Part shown: positions 18,651 through 28,370 of the stretch, in pieces
How positions within the stretch are numbered: the stretch's first letter is position 1
How the letters are laid out: every line of letters starts with the position of its first letter
Assembly: GCA_963700785.1 (NCBI GenBank)
Contig: CAVOYZ010000008.1
Coordinates: forward strand, 62,001 to 126,000
Length of the DNA: 64,000 nucleotides
Direction of reading: 5' to 3'
Source of the DNA: CAXMST01 sp963700785
GTDB taxonomy: Bacteria > Actinomycetota > Thermoleophilia > Solirubrobacterales > 70-9
Notes under the pieces: generated by a model
The model's database searches: none
Told to the model about the DNA's origin: nothing
Seen by the model: the letters and a program-made list of their open reading frames with translations, nothing else
Made by a program: the position numbers and the translations under genes

Positions 18651-21082
18651 CGCGCGGACTTCTCGGCTCGGCCCGCGGGAACCAGGCGCAGGTCGTGCAG
18701 CTTGCCGCGAGGCGCCATCGGCTGGGTCAAACCCTCGGTCCAGTCGGCCATCAGATCGTCGTAGTGGCGGCTGCCGGGCTGGCCCGACTGGCCCGTGAAC
18801 GCCTGCCAGCGGGAGGCATCGGGGTCGGTGGGGTCGGCGACCATCCGCCAGCACGGCGCCCATACCGCCTTGTAGGGGTCGTTCGGGTCGAAAGCGACCT
18901 GCTTGACCGTCTCCTGAGCGCCACCCGAGCGCACCGAGCGATTGAAGAACCGGGCGAGCACCGGGTTCGCCTCGCCGAGCGCATGCGGGAACTCCATCTC
19001 GTGCACCCTGCCCCACTCCCATCGCTCGGGCTCGGCGCCGAAACGCTCCTCGAGGTCGTCGAGCGCACCGCGAAGACAGTCGAGCACGTGCTCCGGCCAC
19101 GGTCTTCCGATCAGCTCGTCGTCGCCCTCGTCCCAGAGGCTGAGCAGGTGAGCCTGCCAGCGCCATGGGCAGGTCACGTGGGCGACGAACGGGTTCGAGG
19201 ACCCGTCGAGCCAGCGGCGGGCGAGGTCGCGGTCCCCGATCGCGAGGCGGGCCGTCTCCCGCCCCAGCCGCAGCGTGAACGCCTGATAGATCGTCGGCGC
19301 GACGGCATCGACGGCCATCCGCCCGTCCCAGCTTCGCAGCCGCTCGATCGCGCGCACCTCCCGCTGGCCCTTGGCGAGGTCCTCGATCCGGGCGAGGCGG
19401 TGGACTGTCGCGATCCCCGGAATCGAGTACTCGTCCACCTGAATCAGCTCGAAGCTCTCGATGTCGTGGTCGCTGCGCTCGCCCAGCAACTGCTCGATCC
19501 GCGCCGCGCGGTAGCCGTCGAGGTAGTGACTGCTGATGTGGTGGGGGTAGTCGTCGCCGGCGATCCGGTTGTTCGCGGTGATCACGTAGCCGCACTCGGG
19601 ATCGGTCAGCTCCGGCATCTCCTCGTGCGGGACCCAGCCCTCCCACTCGTGCTCGCCGGTCCAGCCCGGTCGCGGCAGATCCGGGACGTCGCCGCGACGG
19701 ATCGGGATCCGGCCCACGGTCTTGTAGCCGATCGAGCCGTGGCGGTCCGCCCAGACCAGGTTCGAGACCGGCGTGCACTGGTCGGCGAGCAGCTCGACCA
19801 GGTCGGGGCCGCTCGTCGCCTCGAGGGTCCGTACCTGGGCCTGCGACAGCGCCGGCAGTCTCAGGCCCGAGAAGGCGAGCGCCAGCGGCTCGCTGGCATC
19901 GGCGCCGAGCACGTCGTTGACGATCGGCCCGTGATGGGTCGCACGGACCTCCAGGTGCTCCGGCTCGGAGCCACGAACCAGGATTCGCTCCTCGCGGACC
20001 TGGAGCGGGCGCTGCTCGCCCTCGAACTCGTAGCTGTCGCCGTCGAGCCGCTCGACGAACAGGTCCATCACGTCGGCCATCGCGTTGGTGAAGGTCCAGG
20101 CGACGTCGTTGCCCTGGCCCATCAGGACCCCGGGCGAGCCGGGTATCGACGCCCCGCGGACGAAGCGCTCGCCGACCCGGAGGTCGACCTGGTAGGTGAT
20201 CCCCGGCATGCTCGGCGGCAGATGGGGATCGCCGGCCAGCAGCGGTGCCCCGGAGGCGGTCAGCTTGCCCGAGACGGCCCAGTTGTTCGAGCCGCTGGCC
20301 GAGGGGGCGAAGCCGAGCGCTTCGCGGACCACGCCGATCTGACGGGCGAGACCGATCCCGTCCCCCGACCAGGCGGCGCCCGGGCTGACGACGGCCGGAT
20401 TCGAGGATGGGTACAGCGGGTCGAGGCGCTCGGTCAGCTCAGGGCCGAGGGCGCGGATCATCTCAGCCCGCAGCAGCTCCTGCTCCCAGTTCGTCGAAAG
20501 GCCGAACGTGAGCAGCTTCAGCGCCGAGAACATGTCGGCCGGGCGCCACTCTTCGAAGTCGATCCGCAGCAGCTGGAACTCGACCGGCAGCGCCGCGGCC
20601 TGGTGAACCTGGAAGTTGACCCCGGCGCAGTAGGCCTCGAGCTCGGAGCGGAGGCCGTCGCCGATGGCCCTCGCCTCCGCCTCCGCGATCGCGGCGAAGC
20701 CCAGCGTGCGCAGCATCCGGTCGGTGGCGAGCCCGTCGCGTCCGGCGATCTCGGACAGCCGGCCGGCCGCGACACGGCGATAGAGATCCATCTGCCAGAG
20801 CCGGTCCTGGGCGTGACAGAAGCCCTGGGCGAACCAGAGATCGTGGCTGCTGCCGGCCTCGATGTGAGGGACGCCCCAGCGATCGCGCCTGATCTCAGCC
20901 GGAGCAGAGAGGCCGGTCGCCCGCTGGGTTCCGGATCGCTTCGGAAGCGGTCGATGCAGCAGCTGCCAGCGCGCCCCGAGGCCGGTCGCGCCGACCAGCG
21001 CCGCCAGCGCGGCCCCGGCCAGGCCCCCCCGGCGGGCTGACTTGACCCAGGTCGAGCTCGACTTGCGGCGCATCCCAGCCAT
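18647..21082 (-). CDS. Penicillin acylase family N-terminal-nucleophile hydrolase
   Basis: About 811 residues: an N-terminal Arg-rich stretch and hydrophobic helix (export signal or anchor), an alpha-chain with RDRWGVPHIEA and HAQDRLWQMDLYRR, then the autoproteolytic junction at GSNNWAVSG, where Ser (about residue 265) becomes the free N-terminal nucleophile of the beta-chain. The beta-chain has LLAGDPHLPPSMP and NNRIAGDDYPHHISSHYLDGYRA. The family hydrolyses amides such as acyl-homoserine lactones or beta-lactam side chains; the substrate is unknown. ATG 21082 is preferred (GCAGGA 9 nt upstream); TTG 21091 and ATG 21073 are alternatives. Length is normal for the family. Confidence 0.92.
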   Translation of the reverse strand: MAGMRRKSSSTWVKSARRGGLAGAALAALVGATGLGARWQLLHRPLPKRSGTQRATGLSAPAEIRRDRWGVPHIEAGSSHDLWFAQGFCHAQDRLWQMDLYRRVAAGRLSEIAGRDGLATDRMLRTLGFAAIAEAEARAIGDGLRSELEAYCAGVNFQVHQAAALPVEFQLLRIDFEEWRPADMFSALKLLTFGLSTNWEQELLRAEMIRALGPELTERLDPLYPSSNPAVVSPGAAWSGDGIGLARQIGVVREALGFAPSASGSNNWAVSGKLTASGAPLLAGDPHLPPSMPGITYQVDLRVGERFVRGASIPGSPGVLMGQGNDVAWTFTNAMADVMDLFVERLDGDSYEFEGEQRPLQVREERILVRGSEPEHLEVRATHHGPIVNDVLGADASEPLALAFSGLRLPALSQAQVRTLEATSGPDLVELLADQCTPVSNLVWADRHGSIGYKTVGRIPIRRGDVPDLPRPGWTGEHEWEGWVPHEEMPELTDPECGYVITANNRIAGDDYPHHISSHYLDGYRAARIEQLLGERSDHDIESFELIQVDEYSIPGIATVHRLARIEDLAKGQREVRAIERLRSWDGRMAVDAVAPTIYQAFTLRLGRETARLAIGDRDLARRWLDGSSNPFVAHVTCPWRWQAHLLSLWDEGDDELIGRPWPEHVLDCLRGALDDLEERFGAEPERWEWGRVHEMEFPHALGEANPVLARFFNRSVRSGGAQETVKQVAFDPNDPYKAVWAPCWRMVADPTDPDASRWQAFTGQSGQPGSRHYDDLMADWTEGLTQPMAPRGKLHDLRLVPAGRAEKSAR

Positions 21083-21135
21083 GATTATCAATCCTGCAGC
21101 CGGGCGAGGTCGCGGGAGCCCCGGCGTACCGGGGC

Positions 21136-21957
21136 TCAGTCGGTCAGCTCGGCGAGGTTGATCCCCTCGCCGGCGAGCTTCTCGAGGTGGGCCTGCATCG
21201 CCAGGGCCGCGGCCCGATGCAGCTCCTCGGGCACGTCGTCCCAGACCTTCGCCAGCAGGGCGGAACGCGACCGCTCGCCGGCCTCCAGCGCCGCGACCAG
21301 CCGCCGCTCCCGATCGAGGCGGTGCTGCCTGTACTCGGCGATCTTCGCAGCCGGATCGGTGATCCAGGGACCGTGACCCGGGCAGAGCAGCTCCGGCCCC
21401 AGCTCCTCGACGCGGTCGAGCGAGCGCATGTAGTCGGCGACCGAGCCACCCGCAGCCTGGGGAGGCACGATCGACGAGCCCCGACCGAGGATCAGGTCGC
21501 CGCAGAAGCAGACTCCGTCACGGAGGAAGACCACGTGGTCGCCGGCGTGTCCGGGAGTCGAGATGACCCGGAACGGACCGGCGTCGGAGTCAGGCGCCGG
21601 GGCGCTGCCGCGGACCTTGCGGATCGCGGTCTCGCCCTCCGCCGCGGCGAGCGCGGCGCTCTCGTCGACGGCCGCGCTGCTGCCCCAGATCACCTCCGCG
21701 CCGAGCATCGTCGCCCCGGCGGTGTGGTCGAGGTGAGCGTGGGTTATCAGCGCGGCGCCGATTCCCCCGCGGCTCTCGGCGGCAGCCCGGACCGCCTCGA
21801 TGTGGCTTTCGATCGCCGGACCGGGGTCGATCACCCAAGCCGGATCGCTGCCGACGACGTAGGTGTTCGTGCCGTCGAGGGTCATCGGCCCCGGGTTCGG
21901 GGCGACGATCCTCTGGACATCGGGGTGGCCGGGGGCGTCGGCGGCTGCGAGCGACAT
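21136..21957 (-). CDS. Metallo-beta-lactamase-fold hydrolase (LACTB2-like)
   Basis: A 273-residue MBL-fold protein with the zinc motif THAHLDHTAG (HxHxDH, about residues 77-86), a later STPGHAGDH His, CGDLILGRGSS, and LCPGHGPWITDP. The C-terminal helical segment (HRLDRERRLVAALEAG, then AHLEKLAGEG) resembles the LACTB2 group, which includes endoribonucleases and thioester hydrolases. Start ATG 21957 gives an N-terminal NPGPMTLDGTNTYVVG strand typical of the family. The gene follows pafBC by 11 nt and is probably in the same operon. Confidence 0.9.
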   Translation of the reverse strand: MSLAAADAPGHPDVQRIVAPNPGPMTLDGTNTYVVGSDPAWVIDPGPAIESHIEAVRAAAESRGGIGAALITHAHLDHTAGATMLGAEVIWGSSAAVDESAALAAAEGETAIRKVRGSAPAPDSDAGPFRVISTPGHAGDHVVFLRDGVCFCGDLILGRGSSIVPPQAAGGSVADYMRSLDRVEELGPELLCPGHGPWITDPAAKIAEYRQHRLDRERRLVAALEAGERSRSALLAKVWDDVPEELHRAAALAMQAHLEKLAGEGINLAELTD

Positions 21958-21968
21958 CGACCGCCCGG

Positions 21969-24023
21969 CTACTCGCTGACCGCGGCCAGGACCGCCTCGC
22001 GGGCATCGGCGGGCTCGAGAACGACCATGTCGCCGGCGCCCTTGAGCACCTCGCGGACCAGCCAGGACGTCCCGGCAAAGGGCATCTCGATGATCAGGGC
22101 GCCGTCGGCAAGCTCCTCGACCACGGTCCGCTCCTCGCGAACCCACCTAGCCCGCTCGGGTGAGACCCAGACGCTGGCGATCCGGGCGTCGGTCACCTCC
22201 CCCTCGCTGAGCCAGTGCTGCGTGGCGAGCTGGCCCTCGACCTCCTCGGTCCGCTCGAACGTCTCACCGGTCGGCTCCGCCTGCTTGGTCCGGTCGAGGC
22301 GGAAATGCCGGACGGCGTTGCGCTTGCGATCCCGGCAGCCTACGTACCACCCGCCCGGTCCGCGCGCCAGGCGGTAGGGCTCGATCTCCCGCGAGGTGAA
22401 CTGGTCCTCGTTCTCCTTGTAGTAGTTGATCTTCAGCACGCGCGTGTCCGTGATCGCCTCGTTGACGGCGGTGACGATCTCGGGCTCGTCGCGCTCGATC
22501 GTGATCTGCAGGCCCTCCTCGGAGGGATCGTGCCCGAGCGCGGCGACGATCTTCGAGCGGGCCGTGTCGAGCCCGGCCTGTGGGAGGTGGTCGGCGAAGA
22601 AGTCGATCGCCGCGACCAGGGCCTTCGCCTCGAGCGGCAACAGCCGCGCCGGCCGGGCGAAGCTGTCGCCGTACGCTTCGGGATCGACCTCGATCTCATC
22701 GCCGACGATCTCGGCGTAGAGGACGTAGGTGCCGCCGCCGAAGTTGACGACGTTGAGCACGTCGATGTCGCCGCGCAGCTCCTTCTCGCTGATCCCGAGC
22801 TCAGCGCAGACCTCGGCGGTCGAGAGCCGGCGCTCGTTGCGGGCGGAGTCGATCAGCATTCCGGCGAGCGTCACCAGGCGGGCGAAGCGCTCGGGCCGGA
22901 TCACGGTCTCGGCCTTGCCGTTCGCGCGACCGCGGCGCTCGGCCTGCTCGATCGCCGGGCGCGCCACGGCCTTCGCGGTCTTGAAGCCCTCGGCGTGGCG
23001 CTGTCGCAGCAGGGCCCGCCGCTCCTCGGCCTCGGCGACCAGCTCAGGCGGGGAGAGGGCGACGGCGTTGTGACGCCAACCGAGCAGCCAGGCGATCAGC
23101 TGCCTCGGGGAGGAGTATTCGGTCGCGTAGATCGATCCCTTGCCCGGGGCGCCGTCGGCCTTGCGGGCCGGGCGCGTCTCGCCGAACTGCCCGTAATCAC
23201 GCTCGACCAGCCAGTCGACCCGATCGCTGAGGAAGATCTCCGCGCGGCTCTCCGTCGCACCCATCTGCCAGTCGGCACGCGAGGCGTAGTCGCGGCGGTC
23301 GAAGTCATCGGGGGTCGTGAAGTCGTGCTCCGCCTTGGTCGCATAGCTGACCTTGCCCTGGATCCGCGAGAGGCGGAAGACCCGAACCGCATCGCGCTCG
23401 TGCGAGCGGCCGATTAGATAGAACTGGCCGGAGCGGAAGACGAGATGGTACGGATCGACCTTGCGATCCTCGGTCGCGTCCCGCTCCATCGTGTAGTAGT
23501 TGAACTCGATCGTCTTCCGGCGTGAGATCGCCGTCTCGATCTTCGCCAGCCGCTGCGACAGCTCGCGGCCGCCGGCCGACGCGGTCATCGCCATCTCGAT
23601 CGGGGCGGAATCGCCGTTGCCGTTGCTGAGCGGGCTCTTGCGCCCCCACGAGACCTGTTGCAGGGCGAGACGCAGCGGCTCGGCGTAGGCGAACTGCCCG
23701 TCGAGCAGCGTCAGCGCGGTTCCCAGCGCCGCAAGCTCGGAGTCGACGAACTCGATCGCCGGCAGGTAGTAGTTCTCGGGCGGCAGCGCATACAGCTCCG
23801 ACTCGAGAAAGCCCTCGCTGGGGCGGTCGACCTTGAGCGCGATGCCGAGGCTCTCGAGCTCGGCGCGGTCGGCGTAGAAGCGGCGGGCGAAGGCGTCCTC
23901 GTTCATCGACGAGTAGCCCTCCACCTCCTGCTTGATCTCCAGCGCAGACACCGGTCTGCGGTTGGCCATCAAGAAGGAGATCAGGGAGAGCTGGCGGATC
24001 AGCTTCTCGGTGTCCTTTGCCAC
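21969..24023 (-). CDS. pafBC: Fused PafB-PafC-like WYL-domain transcriptional regulator
   Basis: A 684-residue protein made of two tandem regulator units, each with an N-terminal winged helix, a WYL domain and a C-terminal WCX extension. The first unit covers about 1-310 (KLIRQLSLISFLMANRRPVSA; KTIEFNYYTMERDATEDRKVDPYHLVF). The second covers about 375-684 (RLVTLAGMLIDSARNERRLST; RVLKINYYKENEDQFTSREIEPYRL). In mycobacteria PafB and PafC are separate and together switch on LexA-independent DNA-damage genes; here both are in one chain. GTG 24023 is supported by a TATTCT box 6 nt upstream. Proteasome genes are not in this window. Confidence 0.9.
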   Translation of the reverse strand: MAKDTEKLIRQLSLISFLMANRRPVSALEIKQEVEGYSSMNEDAFARRFYADRAELESLGIALKVDRPSEGFLESELYALPPENYYLPAIEFVDSELAALGTALTLLDGQFAYAEPLRLALQQVSWGRKSPLSNGNGDSAPIEMAMTASAGGRELSQRLAKIETAISRRKTIEFNYYTMERDATEDRKVDPYHLVFRSGQFYLIGRSHERDAVRVFRLSRIQGKVSYATKAEHDFTTPDDFDRRDYASRADWQMGATESRAEIFLSDRVDWLVERDYGQFGETRPARKADGAPGKGSIYATEYSSPRQLIAWLLGWRHNAVALSPPELVAEAEERRALLRQRHAEGFKTAKAVARPAIEQAERRGRANGKAETVIRPERFARLVTLAGMLIDSARNERRLSTAEVCAELGISEKELRGDIDVLNVVNFGGGTYVLYAEIVGDEIEVDPEAYGDSFARPARLLPLEAKALVAAIDFFADHLPQAGLDTARSKIVAALGHDPSEEGLQITIERDEPEIVTAVNEAITDTRVLKINYYKENEDQFTSREIEPYRLARGPGGWYVGCRDRKRNAVRHFRLDRTKQAEPTGETFERTEEVEGQLATQHWLSEGEVTDARIASVWVSPERARWVREERTVVEELADGALIIEMPFAGTSWLVREVLKGAGDMVVLEPADAREAVLAAVSE

Positions 24024-24029
24024 GGGAGC

Positions 24030-24035
24030 AGAATA
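24030..24035 (-). promoter_or_regulatory. -10 box TATTCT, leaderless promoter of pafBC
   Basis: Minus-strand TATTCT ends 6 nt before GTG 24023, which places the first transcribed base at or beside the start codon. It decides the start against a longer upstream frame. Confidence 0.5.
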
Positions 24036-24116
24036 GATGCGGCCCGCCCCCGTGCGCGCCCGTGCGGGCGTCGAATCGCGCAATTTGCGCAGTTGACGGG
24101 CGGCTGGGCGCGGGCG

Positions 24117-25267
24117 CTACCGCTTGATCTTGAACTTGTCCCTGGCCGGAGAGGGGTCGGCGTTGCCGGTCGCGTCGACCGCCCGGACCTTGAACACGTG
24201 CCCGCCCCTCTTCAGGCGCCTGAGCTTGTGCGGCGAGCTGCAGGACCTGAACGGTGCCTGTCGAGCTTGCACTGGAAGGTCGCTGTGGGCGTGGAGGCGA
24301 CGAACTTGAACTTGGCCTTGCGCTTCTTGCTCTTGTTCGGAGGGCGCTTGGTGATCGTCGTCTCGGGCGGGGCGCCGGGCGGCAGCGGCCGGTCGTCGAC
24401 CGCGACGTCGAGCGGAAACTCGGCGCCGCCGATGAAGCCAACGTCGACGCCGGTCCCGTCGATGTCGCTGCGAACGATCGACCGGATCGAGAAGTCCGCC
24501 CAGTAGAGGCTCTCGGCATCGACCGTGAGGCCTGACATCAAGCCCGTTCCGGGGGCGATCGCGCTGCTGGTGAAGACCTGCACGACCCCGGTGCCATCGA
24601 GCTTGGCGCGGCCGACCGCACCCTCGAAGAAGGGGGGGTTGGGGTTGGTCGCCACCCAGTAGAGGTGGCGGGCGTCGACCGCGAGGCTGTGCGGCAGGCC
24701 GAGCGTCTCGACGAAGCTCTGCTCGATCGCGGAGCCGTCGATCCTGGCGCGGCCGACCGTCTGCGCATCGCGATCGGTCCAGTAGATGTGGTCGGCGTCG
24801 ACGGCGACGTCGCCCAGGACATCGGCGCTGATGAAGCTCTGGTCAACCCCGGTGCCGTCGATCCTGGCGCGGCCGATCTTGCTCTCGCTGCGATTCGTCC
24901 AGTAGATGTGGTCGGCGTCGACGGCGACGCCGTCGGTCTCCCCGCTGCCGGTGACGAACGCGTCGTCGACCCCGGTTCCGTTCAGCTTCGCGCGCCCGAT
25001 CGCGCCGCCGGCGTTGCTCGTCCAGTAGATATGGGCGGCGTCGACGGCGATGTCCTCGGGGTACGCGACGTTCGTGATGAAGCCCCTGATCGCGTTCGAG
25101 CCGTCGAGCTTGGCGCGACCGATCGAGTCGGCGCCGCTGTTCGTCCAGTAGACGTATGCGTCGGCGCGTGGGGCGAGGGCCAGGCCCGCGAGCCAGAGCG
25201 CGAGCGCCGTCGCCACGATCCCCAGGGCGGCCCGCTGGGGGCCCAGTCTCGGCATTGGTCCCATCAC
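24117..25267 (-). CDS. Secreted YWTD-type beta-propeller protein (frame interrupted)
   Basis: An N-terminal hydrophobic signal (about residues 10-37, ending ADAYVYW) is followed by about six repeats of 40-43 residues of the form VDADHIYWTN...IGRARIDGTG, the low-density-lipoprotein-receptor class B (YWTD) propeller. The 120-nt periodicity is visible in the DNA at 24777 and 24897. A Lys/Arg-rich linker (PPNKSKKRKAKFKF) then leads to a Cys-containing Ig-like domain that reads on only after a one-base shift near 24251-24256, ending KFKIKR and stop at 24117. The role is probably cell-surface binding; no enzyme motif is seen. GTG 25267, ATG 25264 and ATG 25255 are all possible starts. Confidence 0.82.
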
Positions 25268-25309
25268 CTTCCCACCGTAGCGGGAGGCAATCCTATCCCG
25301 ACCGGCCGT

Positions 25310-26312
25310 CTAGGCTGCGCGCTGACGGAAGTAGGCCGCGGTATCGATGCCGCGGTCGAACCCCGACCAGGCCTCGCCGTCGGCGAGGCTGCGCTCGATT
25401 CGATCGAAGCTGCCGAGCTTGCCGCCGAGGTTGTCCATCATGTGCACCAGGGTGGCCTCGCGGGTTGCCGGGACGACCGGGGAACCGTGCTCGAGCGAGC
25501 CGTGGTGGCTGAGGATGATGTGGAGGACCGACTGCGCCAGGTCTGGATCGAAGCCGTCGATCGCCTCGATCTCGCGAACGGACCCGGTAGTAGCCGAGCG
25601 GGATCTCGCCCTGCAGCCGGCCGAGATCGGTCATGTCGATCGCGAGCGGGTCGTCGTTGTAGGCCTCGAGCTTGCCGACGTCGTGCAGCAGCGCGCCGGT
25701 GACTGCGACGTCGCGGTCGATGCCCGGGAAGAACGAGGCGGCGGCGCTGACGCTCTGGGCGACCGAGAGCGCGTGCTCGAGCAGGCCGTGGCGGTACGCC
25801 TGGTGATAGTGCTTGGCCGCCGGGGCGTCGCGAAACCGCTCCCAGATCGCGGTCCCAGGCGAGAAGAAGCCGTCCAGCAGGCGCCTCAGGTCGGGGGTCT
25901 GGATCGTCTCCAGCAGCGAGCGCAGATCGGCCTCGAGCCGCTCGAGCGGAATCGGCGAGACACCGTGCAGCATCGCCGGGTCGTACTCGCCGGCCTCGGC
26001 CGGGCGGACTCCCTCGATGATGATCGCGTCACCCCACCGCTCGCTGGACTCGAACCGGCCGTCGACCTTGACGATCGCGCCGGGCCCGGTGATCTCGAAG
26101 CGCGATTCGACCTCGTCCCAGGACTTCGCCGCGACCGAGCCGGAGCGGTCGGAGAGCCGCAGCGCCAGCCACTCGCCACCCTTCTTGGTCGGCCTCCGAC
26201 TGCGATCGCGAACGACGTAGACGCCGTCCACCCGGTCGCCGTCGGCAAGCGTGGCCAACTCGCGGTGCGCGGGTCCCGCGACCGCCTCTCCGAGCTGTGG
26301 TTGCTGCTCCAT
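25310..26312 (-). CDS. YhaM-like 3'-5' exoribonuclease, OB-fold plus HD domain (frame interrupted)
   Basis: The N-terminal OB-fold (about residues 20-100, KKGGEWLALRLSDRSGSVAAKSW) is followed by an HD phosphohydrolase domain: HAYRHGLLEHALSV-type His, then LLHDVGKLEAY (His-Asp metal pair, about 205-215). Past LQGEIPLGYYRVR the frame breaks at about 25576-25582 (one extra base). The next frame gives IEAIDGFDPDL, ILSHHGSLEHGSPV and stop at 25310, completing the family's C-terminal HHG motif. YhaM-type enzymes trim RNA or DNA 3' ends. ATG 26312 is supported by a TAATTT box 10 nt upstream. Sequencing error is the likely cause of the break. Confidence 0.82.
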
Positions 26313-26374
26313 CGAGCCAGTCAAATTAGGGACGGAGGCGGACGGCGCGAGGCGGCCAAGGGAGCCGCTGGCCG

Positions 26375-26380
26375 TAGTCT
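26375..26380 (+). promoter_or_regulatory. -10 box TAGTCT, leaderless promoter of the amine oxidase gene
   Basis: TAGTCT ends 6 nt before ATG 26387. It lies in the 74-bp divergent region shared with the YhaM-like gene, whose own TAATTT box is at 26323-26328 on the other strand. Confidence 0.45.
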
Positions 26381-26386
26381 GCGGCC

Positions 26387-27601
26387 ATGGAGATCGTCGT
26401 CGGAGCCGGCTTCGCGGGGCTGAACGCGGCAGCGACCCTGGTCGAGGCCGGCCGCGAGGTCCGCGTGATCGAGGCGCGCGACCGGGTCGGCGGACGGGTC
26501 TTCTCGCGGACGCTGCCGAACGGGGCCGTGATCGAGATGGGCGCCGAGTTCATCCTTCCCGGCAACACCTACATCCGCGAGCGGGCCGACCAGCTCGGGC
26601 TCGGCCTCTGGGACAAGGGGGTTCGTTACGGGCGGCGGGAGGCGCGCGGCGGCCCCCCGGTGGTGGACGAGGAGCTGAGCGAAGCGCTGGCGCTGCTCGA
26701 GGAGACGCTGACGGCCAGGCCGGAGGCGGCGCGGCGGTCGGCGGCGGCGCTGCTGGCCGAGCTGGAGATCGCCGCGGGCGCCCGTGAGTACATCCTCTCC
26801 CGAACCGAGATCTCGTCGGCGAGCTCGGCCGAGACCGTGCCGGCCGGCGAACCTGCTCGGCGTCGCCCACGTCGACGACCTGCCCTCCCCGTCGATCGCG
26901 GGCGGCAACCAGGACGCTGGCCCGTGCCCTCGCGGGGCGGATCGGCGACGAGCGCATCCTGCTCGAGTCGCCGGTCCGGCGAATCACGTCGCGGCGGACG
27001 GCGTCCGGGTCGAGACCGACTCCGGCGAGATCAGCGGCGACGGCGTCGTCGTTGCGGTCCCCGCCTCGGTGCTCTCGGAGATCGTGTTCGACCCGAGCCT
27101 CGAGGAGCGGCAGGCGGCGGCCTTCGACGCGGTCCGCTACGGCGAGGCGGCGAAGCTGTTCGTGCCGCTCGACTCCGCCGTCGACGCCGCGGGCGGTGAT
27201 GTCGATGCCGGAGCGCTACTGGAGCTGGACCGCAACCGGCGGCCGACGGTGCAGCGTGCAACCGGTCGTCAGCGCCTTCGCCGGCTCGAGCCGAGGCGTT
27301 GCGGCGGTCTCGGGGTCGCGGCCGGAGCCGAGCACTGGCTCGCCTCGCTGCAGGCGCTGCGGCCCGAACTCGGGCTGCGAGACCGAGGGCACGGTGCTCT
27401 CGACCTGGAGCGACGATCCCTGGGTCCGGGGCGCCTACTCGGTCTCGCCCGGAGCCCGAGCTGACGGAGCTGATGCTCGCGTCGAGCGCGCGGCTCGAGT
27501 TCGCCGGGGAGCACACGGCCGGGGAGTTCTCGGGACTGATGGAGGGGGCACTCCGGAGCGGGCGCGAGGCCGCTCGGCGGCTTCTGGCCGGGTCCGGCTG
27601 A
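26387..27601 (+). pseudogene. FAD-dependent amine oxidase, multiply frameshifted
   Basis: The N-terminus is a good FAD-binding Rossmann unit (VVGAGFAGLNAAATLVEAG, then EARDRVGGRV) of the flavin monoamine oxidase/phytoene desaturase type. The frame then changes repeatedly. Recognisable pieces are NLLGVAHVDDLPSPSIAGGN (about 26850), TLARALAGRIGDERILLESP (about 26910), VETDSGEISGDGVVVAVPAS (about 27010), STWSDDPWVRGAY (about 27410) and the C-terminal LEFAGEHTAGEFSGLMEGAL (about 27500). At least six shifts are needed to join them. Each piece keeps conserved family residues, so the shifts are recent or artefactual. As written, no functional product is made. Confidence 0.75.
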
Positions 27602-27617
27602 GTGCGCCTGCGGGGCC

Positions 27618-28358
27618 CTAGACCTCATTGAAGAAGTTGAGCCCGACGCTGTCCAACCACTGCTGGGCCTCGATGTTGAGCCGGAAGAGCTCGCCGGTGT
27701 AGACGAGCACGCCCATCACGATCAGCACGGCGCCGCCGAACGCCATCAGCTCCCGATAGTGGCGCTTGACGACCGCAAACGCACTGGTCATCCGCGTGAA
27801 GCCGATCGCGGTCAGCAGGAACGGGATCGCGAGCCCGAGCGAGTAGACGGCGAGCATCACCCCGCCCTGCCAGACCGAGCCCGAGGTCGAGGCGAGACCG
27901 AGAATCGCCGCAAGCGTCGGCCCCACGCACGGGGTCCAGGCGATCGCGAAGGCGCCTCCGGCGACGACCGGACCGCCCCTGCCGGCGCGCTCCATCAGCG
28001 CGTCGACGCGCCACTCGGCATTGAGCTTGGTGATGAACATCGTCGCGACGAAGAAGATCCCCATCGCGATGATCAGGACCCCCGCAACCTTGTTCAGCGT
28101 CTGCAGGTTCGTGCGCAGCGCCTGGCTGATGCCGGTCGCCGAGAGACCGAGGATGATGAAGATCGTCGAGAAGCTGGCGATGAACAGAAGCGACGGCGGC
28201 ACGACCTTGTGCCAGTCGGCGTCCTCGAGATCGGGCGCCGCGACGCCCGTCACCGCCGACAGGTAGCCCGGCACCAGCGGCAGCACGCACGGAGACAGGA
28301 ACGAGATCGCGCCCGCGAAGAGCGCGGTGAGCAGGCTGACACCGCCGATCTCGACCAT
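27618..28358 (-). CDS. ccdA: Cytochrome c biogenesis membrane protein CcdA
   Basis: A 246-residue protein with six hydrophobic helices. The paired cysteines sit in FLSPCVLPLVPGYLSAVTG (about residues 20-38) and IAWTPCVGPTLAAILGL (helix 4), the CcdA/DsbD-beta pattern. It passes electrons from cytoplasmic thioredoxin across the membrane to extracytoplasmic thiol proteins. The gene follows the TlpA lipoprotein gene by 12 nt, so the two form a thiol-reducing pathway that would keep apocytochrome c haem-binding cysteines reduced, useful for the cytochrome b/c protein encoded at 51920. Confidence 0.95.
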   Translation of the reverse strand: MVEIGGVSLLTALFAGAISFLSPCVLPLVPGYLSAVTGVAAPDLEDADWHKVVPPSLLFIASFSTIFIILGLSATGISQALRTNLQTLNKVAGVLIIAMGIFFVATMFITKLNAEWRVDALMERAGRGGPVVAGGAFAIAWTPCVGPTLAAILGLASTSGSVWQGGVMLAVYSLGLAIPFLLTAIGFTRMTSAFAVVKRHYRELMAFGGAVLIVMGVLVYTGELFRLNIEAQQWLDSVGLNFFNEV

Positions 28359-28370
28359 CGCTAGATGATC

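Noticed and set aside
18695..21040. Long open frame on the plus strand, opposite penicillin acylase
   Set aside because: It mirrors the codon pattern of the real gene on the other strand, is Arg/Asp/Gly/Val-rich with no recognisable motif, and has no start signal. High G+C content produces such shadows.
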